Shown here one piece after another: positions 31,905 to 39,142 of a stretch of DNA of 64,000 nucleotides. The notes below the pieces were generated by a model. It was not told the DNA's origin, did no database searches, and worked only from the letters and a program-made list of their open reading frames with translations. Numbering within the stretch: the first letter of the stretch is position 1; every line of letters starts with the position of its first letter. The position numbers and the translations under genes were made by a program. Where the stretch lies: NCBI GenBank assembly GCA_965205165.1, contig OZ242037.1:1302001-1366000 (forward strand). Direction: 5' to 3'. The DNA comes from CBDESM01 sp965205165. Its GTDB lineage: Bacteria; Chloroflexota; Dehalococcoidia; Bin125.

Positions 31905-33658
31905 CAGCGGATGAACCCTTCGTAGTTGCGCATCAGCAGCTGCGCTTCGATTTGGCGCATGGTGTCGATGGCGACGCCGACCACGATCAGCAGCCCGGTG
32001 CTGGAGATGGTGAGGGCGGTGCTGTCGGGGATGAATTCGGTGGCGAGGAAGGGCACGACGGCGACGAAGCCGAGGAAGATCGCGCCGGCCCAGGTGATCC
32101 GGGTGAGCACGCGGTTGATGTACTCCTGCGTCGGCCGGCCGGGGCGGATGCCGGGGATGAAGCCTCCCTGCTTCTGGAGGTTCTCGGAGAGGTTCTGCTG
32201 CTGGAAGGTGACGAACGTGTAGAAGAAGGTGAAGGCGACGACGAGCACGAATGAGAGCCCCCAATAGAGCGCTTGGCCGGGCGAGAAGTTGCGCTGCACC
32301 CAATCGGCGGCGCGGATCACCCAGCCCGGGCGCACGCCGAGCGTCTGGCCTTCGGCGATGTTCGGGGTGAGCGGATCGTCCGGGGCTTGCACGTGCGTCG
32401 GAATTTCCGTCTGGGCGATGAAATTACCCGTCTCGTCCTCTAAGCGGATCGGCTTCGAGCCGATCTCGTTCGCGTCGATCCGCCAGGCGGTCACGGTCTC
32501 GCCGGTACCCGGGTCATTGCGGGATTCGACACGGGTCAGGACGTTGGCGTCAGCCTCGCGGTTGATCTTCTCGAGCAGCTCGTCGAAGGTGTCGGACTGC
32601 GACCACTCGACCAGCGCCTCGTTGACGTAGAAGGAGCCGCTTTCGGCGAGGTCGTAGCCGTCGGTGAAGAGCTGCGAGATTTGGACATCGGAATCGGCGG
32701 GGATGAAGGGCACTTCGACGGAGACGCGGGTCTGGCTCTCCTCGGTGGCGGCGCCGGTCACCCAGCCGGCCAGGACGGAGGGGAAGATGATGATGGAGAA
32801 GGCGAAGATGAGGGGGATCATGCCTGCGGAGTTGACGCGCAGGGGGATGTAGCTCTGCCCGCTCTGGCGGTACATCCTGCCGCCGCGGAACACGGATCTG
32901 GCGTATTGGACGGGGATTCTGCGCTGGGCCTCCTGGAAGAAGACGATCAGGGCGACGAGGGCGACGGCGATGGCGATCACGATGGCGATGCCGGACCAGC
33001 CGATGTCGCTGAGCCGGACGGAGTTGAAGAGGGTGGGGAAGCTGGCCACGATGCCGGCGAAGATGATCAGGGAGATGCCGTTGCCGACGCCTTTTTCGGT
33101 GATCAGTTCGCCGAGCCAGATCAGGAACATGGTGCCGGCGGTCATCGTGATCAGGGCGGAGACGGTGGGCAGCCATTCCTCGGCGCCGAAGCCGATGCCG
33201 GTGATGGCGCGGGCGTTTTCGAGCAGCAGCAGCTGGCCGTAGCCCTGTACGAGCGACATCGGCACGGCGAGCCAATAGGTGTAGAGCTGGATGCGGTTGC
33301 GGCCGGATTCGCCCTCTTGGGCGAGGGCTTGCAGCCTCGGCACGACGGGCTGCAGGAGGTTCATGATGATCGAGGCGGTGATGTAGGGGTAGACGCCGAG
33401 CGCGACGATCGAGAGGTTGTCGAGCCCGCCGCCGCTGAACAGGTTGAGGAAGCCGAGGACGGGGTTGTTGTCCAGCGCGTTTTCGAGCTGGGTGCGGTTG
33501 ATGTCGGGGATCGGCACGTGCGCGACGAGCCGGAAGACGACCAGCATGGCCAGCGTGAAGGCGACCTTGCGGCGGACGTCCGGCTGCCGCCAGGCGTCGA
33601 CCAGCGCCTGCAGCAGCTTGGGCCTAGTCGGCCCGGCCGCCGTCTGGGCTCTCTGCAT
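31904..33658 (-). CDS. secY: Protein translocase subunit SecY with a large extracytoplasmic insertion
   Basis: SecY is the channel of the Sec translocon. The protein has 584 residues against the usual 420-440. TM1-TM7 (about 33-300) are normal, including the plug region near LNLFSGGGLDNLSIVALGVYP (68-91) and the cytoplasmic loop before FFQEAQRRIPVQYA. The sequence after about 463 (ALYWGLSFVLVVAFTFFYT...FIPGIRPGRPT) matches TM8-TM10. Between TM7 and TM8, residues about 305-445 form an insertion of some 140 residues, hydrophilic and in frame, on the outer face of the membrane. The first 35 bases of the gene overlap rplO. The insertion keeps the local GC content and codon use, so it is not a frameshift artefact. 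Confidence 0.95.
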   Translation of the reverse strand: MQRAQTAAGPTRPKLLQALVDAWRQPDVRRKVAFTLAMLVVFRLVAHVPIPDINRTQLENALDNNPVLGFLNLFSGGGLDNLSIVALGVYPYITASIIMNLLQPVVPRLQALAQEGESGRNRIQLYTYWLAVPMSLVQGYGQLLLLENARAITGIGFGAEEWLPTVSALITMTAGTMFLIWLGELITEKGVGNGISLIIFAGIVASFPTLFNSVRLSDIGWSGIAIVIAIAVALVALIVFFQEAQRRIPVQYARSVFRGGRMYRQSGQSYIPLRVNSAGMIPLIFAFSIIIFPSVLAGWVTGAATEESQTRVSVEVPFIPADSDVQISQLFTDGYDLAESGSFYVNEALVEWSQSDTFDELLEKINREADANVLTRVESRNDPGTGETVTAWRIDANEIGSKPIRLEDETGNFIAQTEIPTHVQAPDDPLTPNIAEGQTLGVRPGWVIRAADWVQRNFSPGQALYWGLSFVLVVAFTFFYTFVTFQQQNLSENLQKQGGFIPGIRPGRPTQEYINRVLTRITWAGAIFLGFVAVVPFLATEFIPDSTALTISSTGLLIVVGVAIDTMRQIEAQLLMRNYEGFIR

Positions 33659-34109
33659 CCAACACCTCGACGGAACCGCCCGCCGCTTCGATCTTCGCCT
33701 TGGCGGCGGGCGAAATGCGCTCGACCCGCACGGTCAGGGCGTGCTCGATCCCGCCCCCGGCCAGCACCTTGAACCGCTCCGAGGCCTTCTTCAGCAGGCC
33801 GGCCGCGACCAGCGCATCGGCATCAACCTCCGCGCCCGGCTCGAAGCGGCGGGAGAGGTCGACCACGTTGATCGCCTTGGCCTCGACGCGGAAGCGGTTC
33901 TTGAATCCCTTCTTGCGCGGCAGGGTGCGGAACATGGACATGCCGCCGCCCTCGAAGACGGCGTTGTAGTCGCGTCCGGCGCGGGAGCGCTGGCCCTTGA
34001 GGCCGCGGGTCGAGTAGGTGCCCTTGCCGGAGGCGTTGCCGCGGCCGACGCGCTTGCGCTTGCGCTTGGCGCCGGCGGGCGGGCGCAGATCGTTGATGCG
34101 CAGTACCAC
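33624..34109 (-). CDS. rplO: Large ribosomal subunit protein uL15
   Basis: L15 is a late 50S assembly protein. The 161-residue protein has the basic, Gly-rich N-terminus (LRPPAGAKRKRKRVGRGNAS, GLKGQRSR), FEGGGMSMFRTLPRKKGF and VERISPAAKAKIEAAGGSVEVL. A short acidic end (DAESPDGGRAD) follows the core. It sits between rpmD and secY as in the canonical spc operon. Confidence 0.96.
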   Translation of the reverse strand: MVLRINDLRPPAGAKRKRKRVGRGNASGKGTYSTRGLKGQRSRAGRDYNAVFEGGGMSMFRTLPRKKGFKNRFRVEAKAINVVDLSRRFEPGAEVDADALVAAGLLKKASERFKVLAGGGIEHALTVRVERISPAAKAKIEAAGGSVEVLDAESPDGGRAD

Positions 34110-34310
34110 CTACGCCTCCTCCGCAGCGGATTCAGTCTCAGTCACGGTGACCAGATGGGCGACCTTCCCCACCATACCACGCACATCCCGCGTATCCGGC
34201 AGCTCGACGGTCTGGCCGAGCCGGCGCAGGCCGAGCGAGCGGATGGTATGGCCCTGATCGGAGCGGTAGCCGATCGCGGACTTCACGTAGGTGACGCGGA
34301 GCGTGCCCAT
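34110..34310 (-). CDS. rpmD: Large ribosomal subunit protein uL30
   Basis: A small 66-residue L30: TLRVTYVKSAIGYRSDQGHTI, then LGLRRLGQTVELPDTRDVRGM, the classical sequence of the family, with a short acidic tail ETESAAEEA. The ATG at 34310 overlaps the rpsE stop by one base (TGATG); a GTG one codon earlier is less likely. The presence of rpmD is informative because several bacterial groups lack it. Confidence 0.94.
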   Translation of the reverse strand: MGTLRVTYVKSAIGYRSDQGHTIRSLGLRRLGQTVELPDTRDVRGMVGKVAHLVTVTETESAAEEA

Positions 34311-34903
34311 CACGCACCGGCCTCCGCTGCCGCGGCCTCGACGGGTTCGGGCTCCGCGGCCGGTTCGGGTTCGGGCGCGATCTTGCCGGCCAGCTGCAGG
34401 CGCTCGCGGCGGGCCTCAACCGGATCGCGCAGGGCCAGCAGCGCCCGCCGCGTCGCCTGGACGACGTTGACGACGTTGTTGGAGCCGAGCGACTTGGTGA
34501 GCACGTTGCGGACGCCGGCAGCTTCAAGCACGGCGCGGACGCCGCCGCCCGCGATCACGCCGGTGCCGGGGGCGGCCGGCTTGAGCATCACGTTGGAGGC
34601 GCAGAAGCGGGCGGTGACGGGGTGGGGGATGGTGCCGTTCTTGAGCGGGGCGCGGATCATCTCACGGCGCGCGGTGGTCGCGCCCTTGCGGATCGCATCG
34701 GGCACCTCGTTGGCGCGGCCGATGCCGATGCCGACGCGCCCATCGCCGTCGCCGACGACGACGACGGCGGAGAAGGAGAAGCGGCGCCCGCCCTTGACGA
34801 CCTTGGCGACGCGGTTCACGGAGACGACCTTTTCGATGTAGTCGTCCTGCGGGCCTTCGTCGCGCCGGCGGCCGCGGCCGCCTCCCCGATCCCGATCTGC
34901 CAT
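34310..34903 (-). CDS. rpsE: Small ribosomal subunit protein uS5
   Basis: S5 contributes to decoding fidelity and mRNA unwinding at the 30S entry. The 197-residue protein shows EKVVSVNRVAKVVKGGRRFSF, VGIGIGRANEVPDAIRKG, the GTGVIAGGGVRAVLEAAGV loop and KSLGSNNVVNVVQAT. The start at 34903 (MADRDRGGG) gives an Arg/Gly-rich N-terminus as in relatives. After the core a tail of about 27 residues rich in Ala, Pro and Glu (APEPEPAAEPEPVEAAAAEAG within it) extends the protein. Confidence 0.96.
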   Translation of the reverse strand: MADRDRGGGRGRRRDEGPQDDYIEKVVSVNRVAKVVKGGRRFSFSAVVVVGDGDGRVGIGIGRANEVPDAIRKGATTARREMIRAPLKNGTIPHPVTARFCASNVMLKPAAPGTGVIAGGGVRAVLEAAGVRNVLTKSLGSNNVVNVVQATRRALLALRDPVEARRERLQLAGKIAPEPEPAAEPEPVEAAAAEAGA

Positions 34904-34922
34904 GGCCGCCCTCCGTCCCGTG

Positions 34923-35300
34923 CTAGAAGTCGAGGCCGACCGCGCGCGCGGCATCGGCCAGCGCGCGCACCCGTCCGTGGTACCGGTATCCGCCGCGGTC
35001 GAACACGGCGCGCTCGATGCTCGCGGCCCTGGCCCGTTCGGCCAGCGTACGGCCGACCGCGGCGGCGCGGGCGGTCTTGCCCTCGCCGTCCTCGTCCGTC
35101 GTTTCGATCCCGCCCAAGTCGGAGGCGGAAGCGATGGTGCGGCCGAGGTCGTCGTCGATCAGTTGTGCGTAGATGTGGTTGGCGGAGCGGAACACGCAGA
35201 GGCGGGGGCGCTCGGCGGTGCCGTGGACGCGCCGGCGCACGCGGGCATGCCTGCGCCGGCGGGCGGCTTGCGCGGTTCTGCGGCGTCGGCGCGCGACCAT
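34923..35300 (-). CDS. rplR: Large ribosomal subunit protein uL18
   Basis: L18 carries 5S rRNA into the central protuberance. The 125-residue protein has an Arg-rich N-terminus, TAERPRLCVFRSANHIYAQL, VGRTLAERARAASIERAVFD and RGGYRYHGRVRALADAAR, all standard. It starts with ATG at 35300 after a GGGAA-type site and precedes rpsE in the spc order. Confidence 0.96.
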   Translation of the reverse strand: MVARRRRRTAQAARRRRHARVRRRVHGTAERPRLCVFRSANHIYAQLIDDDLGRTIASASDLGGIETTDEDGEGKTARAAAVGRTLAERARAASIERAVFDRGGYRYHGRVRALADAARAVGLDF

Positions 35301-35330
35301 CTGCTGCGTTCCCTTCAGTGCGGCGGGCGC

Positions 35331-35873
35331 CTAGCCGGCGCCGACCGCTCCCTTGCCCTGCTTGCGCCGCACCCACTCGCCTTGGTAGCGGATGCCCTTG
35401 CCCTTGTAGGGCTCGGGCGGGCGGACGCGGCGGATCTGGGCGGCCTGCTCGCCGACCGCCTGCTTGTCGATGCCGTTCACGTGCACCAGCTGGCCCTCGA
35501 CCTCGAACTCGATCCCGTCGGCCGGCTCGACGCGCACCAAGTGCGAGAAGCCGACGCGCAGGACGAGGGTCGAGCCGTCCATCTCGGCGCGGTAGCCGGT
35601 GCCCTGGATTTCGAGCGTCTTGCGGAAGCCTTCGGAGACGCCGGCGACCATGTTGGCGATCAGGGCGCGGGCGAGGCCGTGCTGGGCGCGGTGCTCTCGC
35701 TTGTCGCTGGGGCGGGTCACGATCACCTCGTCGCCGTCGCGGACGACGTGCAGGTCGCGGTGGACATGCTGGTCCAAGCCGCCCTTGGGGCCGCTGACGC
35801 GGACCAAGCCCGGTTCGATTTCGACCTGGACCCCGGCGGGGACCGGGATCGGCCGCTTGCCCACGCGGCTCAT
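35331..35873 (-). CDS. rplF: Large ribosomal subunit protein uL6
   Basis: L6 lies near the factor-binding site of the 50S subunit. The 180-residue protein begins MSRVGKRPIPVPAGVQVE and contains the two repeated L6 domains, with VSEGFRKTLEIQGTGYRAEM, FSHLVRVEPADGIEFEVEG and the end block VRPPEPYKGKGIRYQGEWVR. The start at 35873 is preferred over a longer frame because MSRVGK is the family N-terminus. Confidence 0.97.
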   Translation of the reverse strand: MSRVGKRPIPVPAGVQVEIEPGLVRVSGPKGGLDQHVHRDLHVVRDGDEVIVTRPSDKREHRAQHGLARALIANMVAGVSEGFRKTLEIQGTGYRAEMDGSTLVLRVGFSHLVRVEPADGIEFEVEGQLVHVNGIDKQAVGEQAAQIRRVRPPEPYKGKGIRYQGEWVRRKQGKGAVGAG

Positions 35874-35916
35874 CGGCCCGCTCCTTCCCCGCAATGCAGC
35901 GCCGCGGCGGGCGCGC

Positions 35917-36321
35917 TCACCAGACGAAGCACAGGACTTCTCCGCCCACGTTCTCGCGCCGTGCGCGCTGCCCGGTCATAACGCCGCGCGGCGTCGTGAG
36001 GATGGCCATGCCGAGCCCGCCGTAGGGGCGGGGGATTTCGCGCTGCTGCACGTAGACGCGGAGGCCGGGGCGGCTGACCCGCTTGAGCCCGCTGAGCATG
36101 CTGCGCCCGTCGGCGGCGTAGAGCAGTTCGACCTCGATGTCGGCGCCGGCGCGGCCGACGCGGTCGCGCACTTCGAAGGCCTTGATGTAGCCCTCTTCCT
36201 CGAGCACGCCGGCGATCGAGGCCTTGAGCTTGGAATGCGGGATGCGGACGCGGGGATGGCCCGCTTGGATCGCGTTGCGGATCCTGGTCAGCATGTCGGC
36301 GATTGGATCGGTCACGGCCAT
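35917..36321 (-). CDS. rpsH: Small ribosomal subunit protein uS8
   Basis: S8 is a primary 16S rRNA binder and, in other bacteria, the translational repressor of the spc operon. The 134-residue protein reads VTDPIADMLTRIRNAIQAGH at the start, then RVYVQQREIPRPYGGLGMAI and TTPRGVMTGQRARRENVGGEV at the end. Only 23 bases separate it from rplE upstream, so no rpsN (S14) gene lies in its usual place between them. Confidence 0.97.
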   Translation of the reverse strand: MAVTDPIADMLTRIRNAIQAGHPRVRIPHSKLKASIAGVLEEEGYIKAFEVRDRVGRAGADIEVELLYAADGRSMLSGLKRVSRPGLRVYVQQREIPRPYGGLGMAILTTPRGVMTGQRARRENVGGEVLCFVW

Positions 36322-36344
36322 GGCTGCCTTCGCTCCCCCCGCGC

Positions 36345-36896
36345 CTACTGCACGCGCTCGAACGGCATGCCGAGCAGCTCGAGCAGCCGCCGGCCCTCCG
36401 CGTCGTTGCGGGCCGTCGTGACGATGTTCACTTGCAGGCCGCGCACTTTGTCGACCGCCCCGTAGTCGATTTCGGGGAAGACGATCTGCTCGCGGATGCC
36501 GAGGCTGTAGTTGCCGCGGCCGTCGAAGGCGCGGCGGGGCACGCCCTGGAAGTCGCGGATGCGGGGCAGCGCGGCGTTGATGGCGCGGTCGAGGAACTCC
36601 CACATGCGCTGCCCGCGCATCGTCGCCATGACGCCGATCGAATTGCCCTCGCGCACCTTGAAGTTGGCGATCGAGCGCTTGGCCTTGGTGATCACCGGCT
36701 TCTGCCCGCAGATCGCGGTGATGTCGTCGGCGGCGCGGTCGAGCGTGGCGCGGTTTTCGAGCGCCTCGCCCATGCCGGCGTTGACCACGACCTTGACCAC
36801 GCGGGGCACCTGCATCACGTTCTCGAAGCCGAACTCTTCCTGCATGCGCGGGACGATCTCGTCCAGGTACTTCTGCTTCATGCGCGGGGTCGCCAT
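36345..36896 (-). CDS. rplE: Large ribosomal subunit protein uL5
   Basis: L5 binds 5S rRNA and contacts the P-site tRNA. The 183-residue protein has YLDEIVPRMQEEFGFENVMQ, VVVNAGMGEALENR, GQKPVITKAKRSIANFKVRE, and RDFQGVPRRAFDGRGNYSLG with GIREQIVFPEIDY, all conserved. The ATG overlaps the rplX stop by one base. The gene that should follow, rpsN, is missing. Confidence 0.97.
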   Translation of the reverse strand: MATPRMKQKYLDEIVPRMQEEFGFENVMQVPRVVKVVVNAGMGEALENRATLDRAADDITAICGQKPVITKAKRSIANFKVREGNSIGVMATMRGQRMWEFLDRAINAALPRIRDFQGVPRRAFDGRGNYSLGIREQIVFPEIDYGAVDKVRGLQVNIVTTARNDAEGRRLLELLGMPFERVQ

Positions 36897-37210
36897 TACT
36901 CGATGTCCTCCCCGCAGCGCTTGCAGACGCGCACCTTGACCCCGTCCGGGCGGGCGCGGAAGCCGACGCGGGCGGCGCGGTCGCAGGCGGGGCAGACGGG
37001 CTGCACGTTGCTGATGTGCAGCGGCCCCTCGCGCTCGATGATCCCGGCCGGCGCGCCGAGCTGGGTCGCCTTGAGGTGGCGCTTGACCATGTTCACGCCC
37101 TGCACGATCACGCGGTCCCGTTTGGGCAGCACTTCGCGCACTTGGCCGCGCGCGCCGCGGTTCTTGCCCGCGCGCACCTCGACCAGATCGTCGCGTTGAA
37201 TCCGGCGCAT
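36896..37210 (-). CDS. rplX: Large ribosomal subunit protein uL24
   Basis: L24 starts 50S assembly and lies near the exit tunnel. The 104-residue protein has the KOW motif region DDLVEVRAGKNRGARGQVREV, VNMVKRHLKATQ and a C-terminal CPACDRAARVGFR...CKRCG block that could hold zinc, as in many bacterial L24 proteins. Both ends overlap neighbours by one base. Confidence 0.96.
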   Translation of the reverse strand: MRRIQRDDLVEVRAGKNRGARGQVREVLPKRDRVIVQGVNMVKRHLKATQLGAPAGIIEREGPLHISNVQPVCPACDRAARVGFRARPDGVKVRVCKRCGEDIE

Positions 37211-37581
37211 CAGACCACCTCCGGCGCCAAGGACACGATCCGCATGAATTCCTTCTCCCGCAGTTCGCGCGCGACCGGGCCGAAGATGCGCGTCCCGGTC
37301 GGGTTCTGCCCGTCGCCCGCGAGGATCACCGCGGCGTTGTCGTCGAAGCGGATGTAGGAGCCGTCCGCACGGCGGTACTGCTTGGCGACCCGCACGATCA
37401 CGGCACGCACGACCTGCCCGGCGCGGACTTCGCGGCCGGGGTCGGCCTGCTTGACCGACGCCACGATGGTATCGCCGACGCTCGCGTAGCGGCGCTTCGT
37501 GCCGCCGAGCACGCGGATGCACTTGATCACGCGCGCGCCGGAGTTGTCGGCGACTCGGAGCGAGGATTCCTGCTGGATCAC
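37210..37581 (-). CDS. rplN: Large ribosomal subunit protein uL14
   Basis: L14 forms an intersubunit bridge and is the docking site of the silencing factor RsfS. The 123-residue protein is fully standard: MIQQESSLRVADNSGARVIK, VLGGTKRRYASVGDTIVASV, VRAVIVRVAKQYRRADGSYI and GPVARELREKEFMRIVSLAPE. The ATG overlaps the rpsQ stop by 4 bases. Confidence 0.97.
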   Translation of the reverse strand: MIQQESSLRVADNSGARVIKCIRVLGGTKRRYASVGDTIVASVKQADPGREVRAGQVVRAVIVRVAKQYRRADGSYIRFDDNAAVILAGDGQNPTGTRIFGPVARELREKEFMRIVSLAPEVV

Positions 37582-38375
37582 GCCCGGTCCTCCTTCGCGC
37601 CTTCTTCGGCAGGTGCAGCCGCGGCTTCGGCCGCGGCCGGCTCCGCTTCCGCGACGGCAGGCGGTTCGGGGGCGGCCTCAACCGACTCAGCGGCGGCCGG
37701 CTCCGGCTCCGTTGCAACAGCGGCTGCGGGCTCGGCCGGCTCCGCTTCCGCGACGGCAGGCGGTTCGGGGGCGGCCTCAACCGACTCAGCGGCGGCCGGC
37801 TCCGGCTCCGTTGCAACAGCGGCTGCGGGCTCGGCCGCGGTTTCCACCGGGGCGGCCTCGACCGACTCGGCGACGGCCGCCGGCTCCTCAGGGGCAGCCG
37901 CCGCGGAGGGTTCCGTTTCCGCTGCGGCGGGCGGCGCCGGGTCTGCTGCAACTGCCGCGGCTGGCTCGGCGGCGGCTTCTGCCGGGGCGGCCTCGGCCGT
38001 CTCGACAGCGGCCGGTGGCTGCTCGGGAGCAGCCTCCGCAGAGGTCTCAGTTTCGGCGGCGGCGGGGGGCGCCGGCTCTTCTTCCGGCTCGATTACGGGA
38101 GCGCCGATTTCGGCCGGCTGCACATCGGCGACCTCGCGGCGCTCCAAGATCTGAATGACGCGCCAGGACTTCCGCTTCGAGAGCGGGCGGCACTCCTCGA
38201 TCAGCACGCGGTCGCCGTTGCGGCACTCGTTCGTTTCGTCGTGCGCGAGGTAGCGCTTGCGGCGGCGCTGCACCTTGCGGTAGAGCGGGTGCGTGACCGT
38301 GCGCTCGACGCGCACCGCCACCGTCTTGTGCGCCGCGTCGGCCACGGCCACCCCTTCGCGTCGTTTCCTCGCCAT
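37578..38375 (-). CDS. rpsQ: Small ribosomal subunit protein uS17 with a ~180-residue Ala/Pro/Glu tail
   Basis: The first 85 or so residues are a normal S17 OB-fold: REGVAVADAAHKTVAVRVER, VTHPLYRKVQRRRKRYLAHD, NGDRVLIEECRPLSKRKSWR. The protein then continues to 265 residues with a low-complexity tail made almost only of Ala, Pro, Glu, Val and Thr. The last part holds a near-exact 33-residue repeat, two copies of AVATEPEPAAAESVEAAPEP plus 13 residues. Normal S17 is 80-110 residues. The frame stays open with ordinary codon use and runs into the rplN start by a 4-base overlap, so the tail is real coding sequence. Its role is unknown; the strong negative charge could shield or tether. Confidence 0.93.
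   Translation of the reverse strand: MARKRREGVAVADAAHKTVAVRVERTVTHPLYRKVQRRRKRYLAHDETNECRNGDRVLIEECRPLSKRKSWRVIQILERREVADVQPAEIGAPVIEPEEEPAPPAAAETETSAEAAPEQPPAAVETAEAAPAEAAAEPAAAVAADPAPPAAAETEPSAAAAPEEPAAVAESVEAAPVETAAEPAAAVATEPEPAAAESVEAAPEPPAVAEAEPAEPAAAVATEPEPAAAESVEAAPEPPAVAEAEPAAAEAAAAPAEEGAKEDRA
37634..37831 (-). repeat. Two near-identical 99-bp tandem repeats in the rpsQ tail
   Basis: Bases 37634-37732 and 37733-37831 appear identical by eye, in frame (33 codons), in the acidic tail of S17. Such a repeat in a ribosomal protein gene is unusual and probably variable in copy number. Confidence 0.85.
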
Positions 38376-38381
38376 CGCCGC

Positions 38382-38720
38382 CTACCCCCGCTCCTGCTCA
38401 TCGGCGGCCGCATCGGCGTCCCCGCCCGGTTCTTCTTCGTTCGGTTCGCCCTCGTCCGGCGCGGCCTCCGATTCGGGATCGGGGCCGGCATCCAGCGGGG
38501 CGATCGGCGCGCCGGCGGCCGCGGCGATCTGGCGTTCGCGGAGGATCGTCCGCAAGCGCGCGATCTGCCGCCGCGCCGTGCGGGGCGCGTTGGGGTCCTG
38601 CAGCTGCCTGGTGCCGCGCTGGAAATGCAGGTTGAAGAGCTCGCGGTAGGCCTCGTTGATCGCCTCGGCGAGGTCGGGGTCCGACATCGCGCGGGCTTCG
38701 TCGGCCGCGGGGTTGGGCAC
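38382..38720 (-). CDS. rpmC: Large ribosomal subunit protein uL29 with acidic tail
   Basis: L29 lies at the tunnel exit next to L23 and helps dock SRP and trigger factor. The core is ELFNLHFQRGTRQLQDPNAP followed by RRQIARLRTILRER. The GTG at 38720 is preferred over the ATG at 38687 because the 11 added residues (VPNPAADEARA) complete the first helix in the usual alignment. The 112-residue protein is longer than normal (65-75) owing to a tail of about 50 residues rich in Ala, Pro, Asp and Glu. The first bases lie just beyond the rplP stop. Confidence 0.88.
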   Translation of the reverse strand: MPNPAADEARAMSDPDLAEAINEAYRELFNLHFQRGTRQLQDPNAPRTARRQIARLRTILRERQIAAAAGAPIAPLDAGPDPESEAAPDEGEPNEEEPGGDADAAADEQERG

Positions 38721-38722
38721 GG

Positions 38723-39142
38723 CTACACCACTTCCGTTTCGCGCACGAGCACCTTCGTGCGCACCGGCAGCTTGTGGCTGGCGCGGCGCAGCGCTTCGCG
38801 GGCGTCCTCTTCGGCGACGCCGCCGATCTCGAACAGGATGCGCCCGGGCTTGACCACGGCGACCCATTTTTCGGGTGCGCCCTTGCCCTTGCCCATCCGC
38901 GTTTCGGCCGGCTTCTGGGTGACCGACTTGTCGGGGAAGACGCGGATCCAGACCTTGCCGCCGCGCTTCACGTAGTGCGTGATCGCGCGACGCGCGGCCT
39001 CGATCTGGCGGCCGTCGATCCAGGCCGCCTCGAGCGATTGCAACCCGATCTCGCCGAAGGCGACGGAGTTGCCGGACTGCGCCATTCCGCGCCGCCGGCC
39101 GCGGTGGTGCTTGCGCCATTTGACCCTGCGCGGCTGCAGCAT
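38723..39142 (-). CDS. rplP: Large ribosomal subunit protein uL16
   Basis: L16 supports the A-site tRNA elbow. The 139-residue protein starts MLQPRRVKWRKHHRGRRRG, then GEIGLQSLEAAWIDGRQIEA, RRAITHYVKRGGKVWIRVFP, KPAETRMGKGKGAPEKWVAV and the helix REALRRASHKLPVRTK. All are standard. The ATG overlaps the rpsC stop by one base. Confidence 0.97.
   Translation of the reverse strand: MLQPRRVKWRKHHRGRRRGMAQSGNSVAFGEIGLQSLEAAWIDGRQIEAARRAITHYVKRGGKVWIRVFPDKSVTQKPAETRMGKGKGAPEKWVAVVKPGRILFEIGGVAEEDAREALRRASHKLPVRTKVLVRETEVV

Noticed and set aside
32700..33170. SecY insertion as a frameshift or sequencing error
   Set aside because: The frame stays open with normal codon use through the block, and both flanking membrane segments match SecY in the same frame.
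37578..38120. S17 tail as a separate gene or read-through into non-coding repeats
   Set aside because: There is no start or ribosome-binding site at the boundary, and the frame ends in a regular 4-base overlap with rplN.
38382..38687. ATG at 38687 as the start of L29
   Set aside because: It would remove part of the first helix. The GTG at 38720 restores the family alignment.
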